From JAXGPP01 sp964436865 (GTDB taxonomy: Bacteria; Planctomycetota; Planctomycetia; Pirellulales; Thermoguttaceae): 10,312 bases of DNA. Every line of letters begins with the position of its first letter. Position 1 is the stretch's first letter. The position numbers were made by a program, and so were the translations under genes. The notes under the pieces were generated by a model. The model was not told where the DNA came from. It saw only the letters and a list, made by a program, of their open reading frames with translations, and ran no database searches. The stretch lies in assembly GCA_964436865.1 (NCBI GenBank), contig CAYTFK010000255.1, forward strand, positions 1 through 10,312, given 5' to 3'. This document shows, in pieces, positions 6,975 through 10,312 of this stretch.

Positions 6975-8849
6975 ATGATCGACAGCCGCTGCAGGATTCT
7001 GACCGCGTCGGTAGTGATGGCCATGCTGGCCGCGGCTGCACCGGATCGCTACGCCGCGGCTGCGATTACGGTCGAGAATGTCGCCAGCGGCGAGACGATC
7101 CGCTACCCGGTTGCCCTGCTTCGCGGCCGAGCCCCGGGCGAGGCTCAGCTCCGGGTGGTCAATCGCGATAACAATCGGCCCGACGGCGCCAATCAGGCGG
7201 CGGTCGTCCGCGATCGCTTCGCGACCCTCGTCGAACTCGTACCCGGCAGGAACCGGCTGAAAATCAGCACCGACCGCGAGTCTGCCGACCTCGTGCTGAC
7301 TTATCGGCCGATGACCACTCCTTACCAGGTGAACGTGGTCTACGTGACCGCCAGCGACGGCGATCCGCGCTATATCACCCAGCGCGACGACGATCGGCAG
7401 AACTTCGCCGACAAGCTCGACACGGCGGCCAAGCTCATGCAGACGTTCACCGCCGAGGCCCTGGCCGAGCAGGGGTTCGGCCGCAAGACATTCAAGCTCG
7501 ATGTCGATCCCGCCGGCCGAGTCCGAGTCCACCTGCTGAAGCACCCGCTCTCGCGCGCCGAGTTGCAGGCCGAGGGCTTCGACCTCTACGGCGCGCTGGC
7601 GGGCTGGCTCGACGGCCAGTTTCCCATGCAGTTCAACAAGAACATGGTCCTGATGGCATTCACCGAGAAGAATGCCGCCGGCGAACTGAAGGCCCACACC
7701 GCCCTGGGCGGCGGCGGCATGGGACTGTTCGGCTCGGGCAGCCTCTTCTCCTGGCCCAACAGCCTCGAGGACGTCGCCGCCGTGTTTGCCGACACGACCC
7801 CCATCGACGCCAGCCGGGTGCACGACGACAGCGTCGACCGCAGTGTGATCTGGGGGCTGGCCTCCACCACGATCGGCGCCACGCTCCACGAAATGGGGCA
7901 TACCTTCGACCTGCCGCACAGCCCCGATCCGTTCTGCATCATGTCGCGTGGCTTCGACCACTTCAACCGGCGCTTCAGCGTGATCGAACCGCCGTCGAAG
8001 CACTCGCCGGAACCCTATGCGTTTCGCGACGACGAGGTAGCCCGTTACTGGCCCTTCTTCGCCGCGCAACTGGCCCATCATCGCTGGTTTCAACCCGACG
8101 CCGCCGACTACGATAACGAGCGGGGACCGACCATTCGACTCGACTGGGCGAAGAAGGAGTTTGTCTTCGAGGCGCCCCACGGAATCGCCCTCGTCGGGGC
8201 CGCCGGGCCGGAAATCGATCAGGCTTTCTACCGGGTGTTCAACGACCGGCGGACCAAGACCTTGCGCGTCCCTCAGCAAACGCTCTGGACGAAGTGCGGC
8301 GGGCCGGGCAACCTCGAACTGGTGCTGTTCGATCACGAAACGAATCGCGTCTCGCGGCGTGATGCCGACTTTCGTAATCCGGACGACTTCATCCATGCAT
8401 GGCGAGTCTCCCGCGAGCCCTACCCGTGGGCTAATCCGCCCGCGTCTCCACCTCTTTCCACCGCGGACCGATCGCGGTTGATCGCGGCCTTGCGCAAGTC
8501 GAAGCCGGTCCGGTACCGGAACCAGGACGACAACATGCACTGGTCGATGGACTTCAACCAGATCTACGGTTTCCGCGACCGTGCCGTGGCATACGCCCTG
8601 GCCACCGTCCCCTCGACTGCCCCCGCACCGATGCGCCTGTTGGCCGGCGCCGACGACGGACTCCGCGTCTGGCTCAACGATGAGTTGGTGCTCGACAAGC
8701 CGGGCATGCAGTGCGTATCCGCCGACGGCTTCACCGCCGACGTCAACCTGAAAGCCGGCGACAACACCCTCCTCGTCGAAGTCACCCAAGGCGGTGGCGG
8801 CTGGGGCTTCTCACTGAGGCTGGATTCTCCGGTCGCCAATGGGCAGTGA
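6975..8849 (+). CDS. Exported putative zinc metallopeptidase with a C-terminal beta-sandwich-like domain
   Basis: This 624-residue protein begins with a signal-peptide-like stretch (hydrophobic core about 9-22, probable cleavage near AAAA at 27-30). Residues about 31-110 look beta-rich. The zinc site is HEMGHTFDLPH (305-315): HExxH plus a third His at metzincin spacing, but with Asp where metzincins usually have Gly. CIMSRGF (321-327) supplies a Met-turn-like Met (323), and FNRRF follows (330-334). This resembles what I recall of the putative peptidase family that includes yeast YIL108W (Pfam Metallopep), including a beta-rich N-terminus before the protease. The C-terminus (about 535-617) contains GADDGLRVWLNDELVLDK and GDNTLLVEVTQGGGGWGFSL, as in accessory domains of exported planctomycete enzymes. 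The start is supported by GAGG 5 nt upstream. The substrate is unknown, and the neighbours give no pathway link. Confidence 0.82.
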   Translation: MIDSRCRILTASVVMAMLAAAAPDRYAAAAITVENVASGETIRYPVALLRGRAPGEAQLRVVNRDNNRPDGANQAAVVRDRFATLVELVPGRNRLKISTDRESADLVLTYRPMTTPYQVNVVYVTASDGDPRYITQRDDDRQNFADKLDTAAKLMQTFTAEALAEQGFGRKTFKLDVDPAGRVRVHLLKHPLSRAELQAEGFDLYGALAGWLDGQFPMQFNKNMVLMAFTEKNAAGELKAHTALGGGGMGLFGSGSLFSWPNSLEDVAAVFADTTPIDASRVHDDSVDRSVIWGLASTTIGATLHEMGHTFDLPHSPDPFCIMSRGFDHFNRRFSVIEPPSKHSPEPYAFRDDEVARYWPFFAAQLAHHRWFQPDAADYDNERGPTIRLDWAKKEFVFEAPHGIALVGAAGPEIDQAFYRVFNDRRTKTLRVPQQTLWTKCGGPGNLELVLFDHETNRVSRRDADFRNPDDFIHAWRVSREPYPWANPPASPPLSTADRSRLIAALRKSKPVRYRNQDDNMHWSMDFNQIYGFRDRAVAYALATVPSTAPAPMRLLAGADDGLRVWLNDELVLDKPGMQCVSADGFTADVNLKAGDNTLLVEVTQGGGGWGFSLRLDSPVANGQ

Positions 8850-9111
8850 CTGGCCCCGGGCCGAAGCCGTCCTCGTCTCACCCACTGCCCGAACGATTGC
8901 CGTGAGGCAATAGCCCAAGTCCGCATACCGCCCGGAACGGCGCACGGATCGGCAGCTCATCCAGTGCGGTTCATAGCCGCCGCGATCGGCGTACGCGCCT
9001 CCGTCTGGCGGCACGCCGTTTGCAGTTCCTCTGACGGCTTCCGACCTGAATCAGCAGCCGGGGCCCCACCCTCGATACAACTGCGAACCGAAATGTGAAG
9101 GAGACACCACG
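8850..9111. other. Intergenic region, 262 nt
   Basis: I see no gene here. Two short perfect stems occur: 8896-8911 (6-bp ATTGCC/GGCAAT around a GTGA, GNRA-type loop) and 8988-8999 (4-bp GGCG/CGCC around TACG, UNCG-type loop). Neither is followed by a T-run. Stems this short are expected by chance in GC-rich DNA. No convincing promoter for the next gene was found. Confidence 0.5.
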
Positions 9112-9324
9112 ATGTCGCTCGGATATTCCACGCGCCGACCCGTGCGGAGAGGGGGCGTCGAGAAGTTTGATATCGTCCGTCTACTGCTGGCATTTTTCCT
9201 GCCGCCAGTCGGCGTGTTCCTTGAAGTCGGCTTCGGCCTGCACTTCTGGCTCAACATTCTGCTGACGCTTCTCGGCTACATCCCCGGCATCATCCACGCC
9301 GTGTACATCATCCTTACGCGGTGA
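9112..9324 (+). CDS. Pmp3/YqaE (UPF0057) family small membrane protein
   Basis: This 70-residue protein has two transmembrane helices (about 21-40 and 45-68). The helix-turn-helix core FFLPPVGVFLEVGFG (28-42) and NILLTLLGYIPGIIHAVYI (48-66) match the hallmark ILPPLGV...NILLTLLGYIPG sequence of yeast Pmp3, plant RCI2 and bacterial YqaE. Family members affect membrane potential and salt or cold tolerance in eukaryotes; the role of bacterial members is little known. The protein has an extra basic N-terminus of about 18 residues (MSLGYSTRRPVRRGG...) ahead of the core, making it longer than the roughly 52-residue YqaE. The start is supported by AAGGAG (9098-9103) 8 nt upstream. An in-frame start closer to the core was not seen. 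It appears to be transcribed alone. Confidence 0.92.
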   Translation: MSLGYSTRRPVRRGGVEKFDIVRLLLAFFLPPVGVFLEVGFGLHFWLNILLTLLGYIPGIIHAVYIILTR

Positions 9325-9345
9325 GGGCCGGGAAGGAGGAATGCT

Positions 9346-9390
9346 GAATACGGAATGGCGACTGCCGATCGCCTTCGCTATTCCGTATTC
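9346..9390. terminator. Long hairpin between convergent genes, possible bidirectional terminator
   Basis: GAATACGGAAT (9346-9356) pairs perfectly with 9380-9390. The stem continues inward with one G-U pair and four Watson-Crick pairs (9357-9361 with 9375-9379), giving about 16 bp around a 13-nt loop. It sits 21 nt after the Pmp3-family stop and 1 nt after the stop of the convergent propeller gene, where a shared terminator would be expected. There is no T-run on either side, so Rho-independent termination is uncertain. Confidence 0.55.
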
Positions 9391-9391
9391 G

Positions 9392-10312
9392 CTACTGTCC
9401 GGTCCCCTCCATGCAGGCCTGCAACCCTGAGCCGTTGGTGGTCAGGTACAGCCGCCCGCCAGAGGCGAACGCTCCCACGCACATAAGAACATCCAACTGC
9501 GGCCCCGACGACACGAGTGTCGGCTTGTCGGACAGATCGAACAGGTCGAAGTTCGGGCCGATCAGGTAGGGCTCGCAGGAGGTGAACCGCGAACAGCGAT
9601 AGCCCTGGGCCAGCGTGTCGACGATCTTGCCGGTCTCTTTGTCCAGGAGGTACCCGTTGCGGTACTGCGCGTGGACGAACAGGTGGCGATCGGTGATCGT
9701 CACCACGTGGATCGCTCCCAGCACGGGCTCCGACTTCCATACGAGCGAGCCGTCGCGGGCATCGAGACACCAGACGACGTTCTTGTCGCCGTCGACGGGG
9801 TTGTAGCCGCCAAGGTACAGCCGCCCGCCCTGCCCGGAGATCGTGCATCCGGCGTGAACGCTGTGCTTGGTCGTGAGCCACCGCGTCGCGCCGGTCTGGG
9901 GATCGAGCGCCGCAGTCACGCCGGGCACCGGCTTGTTGCCGAAGTAGCACGAGTAGTAGAGCGTGCCGTCGACAAGGCACATCCCGGCATCATCGCCCCC
10001 GGCGCCGTATTCCGAGAAATCTCGCGTCCAGACCTCCTTGCCCGTCTCAACGTCCCACGCCCGCACCAGCGGCTTCTGGTCCTGCGGAAAGCCGAACGTG
10101 CTTTGGTGCTCGAAGAGCCACCCTTCGGGTTTGTACCGCCCGCTGCTGAACTGGTAGATCGCCAATCCTCGATAGATGATCGGCGGGATCTGCCGGTTCC
10201 AACTCGGCGAGCCGCTGAACGGAGCTTCCCAAAGAAGCTCGCCGGTCGCCGCATCGAGGCAGCGGAGCATGCACCTTTCCAGGCCGGCCTGCGGCACGAG
10301 GATGCGGCCCTC
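9392..10312 (-). CDS. PQQ-like beta-propeller repeat protein, partial (N-terminus beyond the right edge)
   Basis: The frame is open to the window edge: the first whole codons read EGRILVPQAGLERCM, so the GTG at 10297 is an internal Val and the gene starts outside. The 306 visible residues contain at least five propeller blades with the D-x-x-TG-x-x-x-W pattern. Examples are CLDAATGELLWE (18-29), AWDVETGKEVW (85-95), ALDPQTGATRW (135-145), CLDARDGSLVW (182-192) and LLDKETGKIVD (222-232). The family is a quinoprotein-dehydrogenase-like or BamB-like propeller. In planctomycetes such proteins are abundant, usually exported, and most lack proof of PQQ binding. Ten Cys residues are present, more than expected for a plain propeller. 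The C-terminus CSRFTSCEPYLIGPNFDLFDL (from 240) and NGSGLQA (293-299) look like family-specific elements. No PQQ ligand set can be verified from this part, so the biochemical role is unknown. Confidence 0.88.
   Translation of the reverse strand, partial: EGRILVPQAGLERCMLRCLDAATGELLWEAPFSGSPSWNRQIPPIIYRGLAIYQFSSGRYKPEGWLFEHQSTFGFPQDQKPLVRAWDVETGKEVWTRDFSEYGAGGDDAGMCLVDGTLYYSCYFGNKPVPGVTAALDPQTGATRWLTTKHSVHAGCTISGQGGRLYLGGYNPVDGDKNVVWCLDARDGSLVWKSEPVLGAIHVVTITDRHLFVHAQYRNGYLLDKETGKIVDTLAQGYRCSRFTSCEPYLIGPNFDLFDLSDKPTLVSSGPQLDVLMCVGAFASGGRLYLTTNGSGLQACMEGTGQ

Noticed and set aside
6906..8789. 627-codon minus-strand frame opposite the metallopeptidase gene
   Set aside because: The product is a Gly/Val/Glu-rich mirror of the plus-strand gene with no recognisable motif, whereas the plus strand has a signal peptide, a zinc site and a ribosome-binding site.
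8896..8999. Small GNRA- and UNCG-capped stems as a structured RNA
   Set aside because: The stems are only 6 and 4 bp, with no covariation evidence or flanking terminator.
10295..10297. GTG as the start of the propeller gene
   Set aside because: The frame continues without a stop to the window edge and blade sequence begins immediately, so this is an internal Val codon.

Overview
The window reads as high-GC chromosomal DNA of a planctomycete, probably a member of the Pirellulales. This placement is inferred from content: a Tat-exported Gfo/Idh/MocA oxidoreductase, an exported PQQ-like beta-propeller protein, and an ABC exporter operon headed by a large secreted/membrane accessory protein are all typical of that phylum. 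No rRNA, tRNA, CRISPR array, transposase or phage gene was seen. Eight protein genes are supported, two of them cut by the window edges.

Layout. Positions 1-4261 (minus strand) hold a tight three-gene operon, transcribed right to left. It begins with an 838-residue secreted/membrane protein, followed by an ABC ATPase (1-nt overlap, TGATG) and an ABC-2 type permease (4-nt overlap, ATGA). The permease frame stays open from 732 to the window edge. Positions 4365-5219 (minus) encode a GlpF-type aquaglyceroporin. A 322-nt divergent region (5220-5541) separates it from a Tat-signal Gfo/Idh/MocA oxidoreductase on the plus strand (5542-6858). Promoter-like hexamers face both ways there. A perfect 17-bp inverted repeat lies at 6894-6928. 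It is followed by a 624-residue exported putative zinc metallopeptidase (6975-8849) with a HExxHxxxxxH motif. After a 262-nt gap comes a 70-residue Pmp3/YqaE membrane protein (9112-9324). A long hairpin (9346-9390) separates it from a convergent beta-propeller gene (9392 to the right edge, minus).

How the genes relate. Only the first three clearly act together. The ATPase and permease would form an ABC-2 exporter, and the coupled 838-residue protein looks like its extracytoplasmic partner; the substrate is unknown. The other genes look like single transcription units: polyol/water uptake, an exported sugar-type redox enzyme, an exported peptidase, a small membrane protein and a periplasmic propeller. 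The two items most worth following are the ABC accessory protein and the metallopeptidase, which resembles a family I know mainly from fungi. Neither can be called a new system from sequence reading alone.
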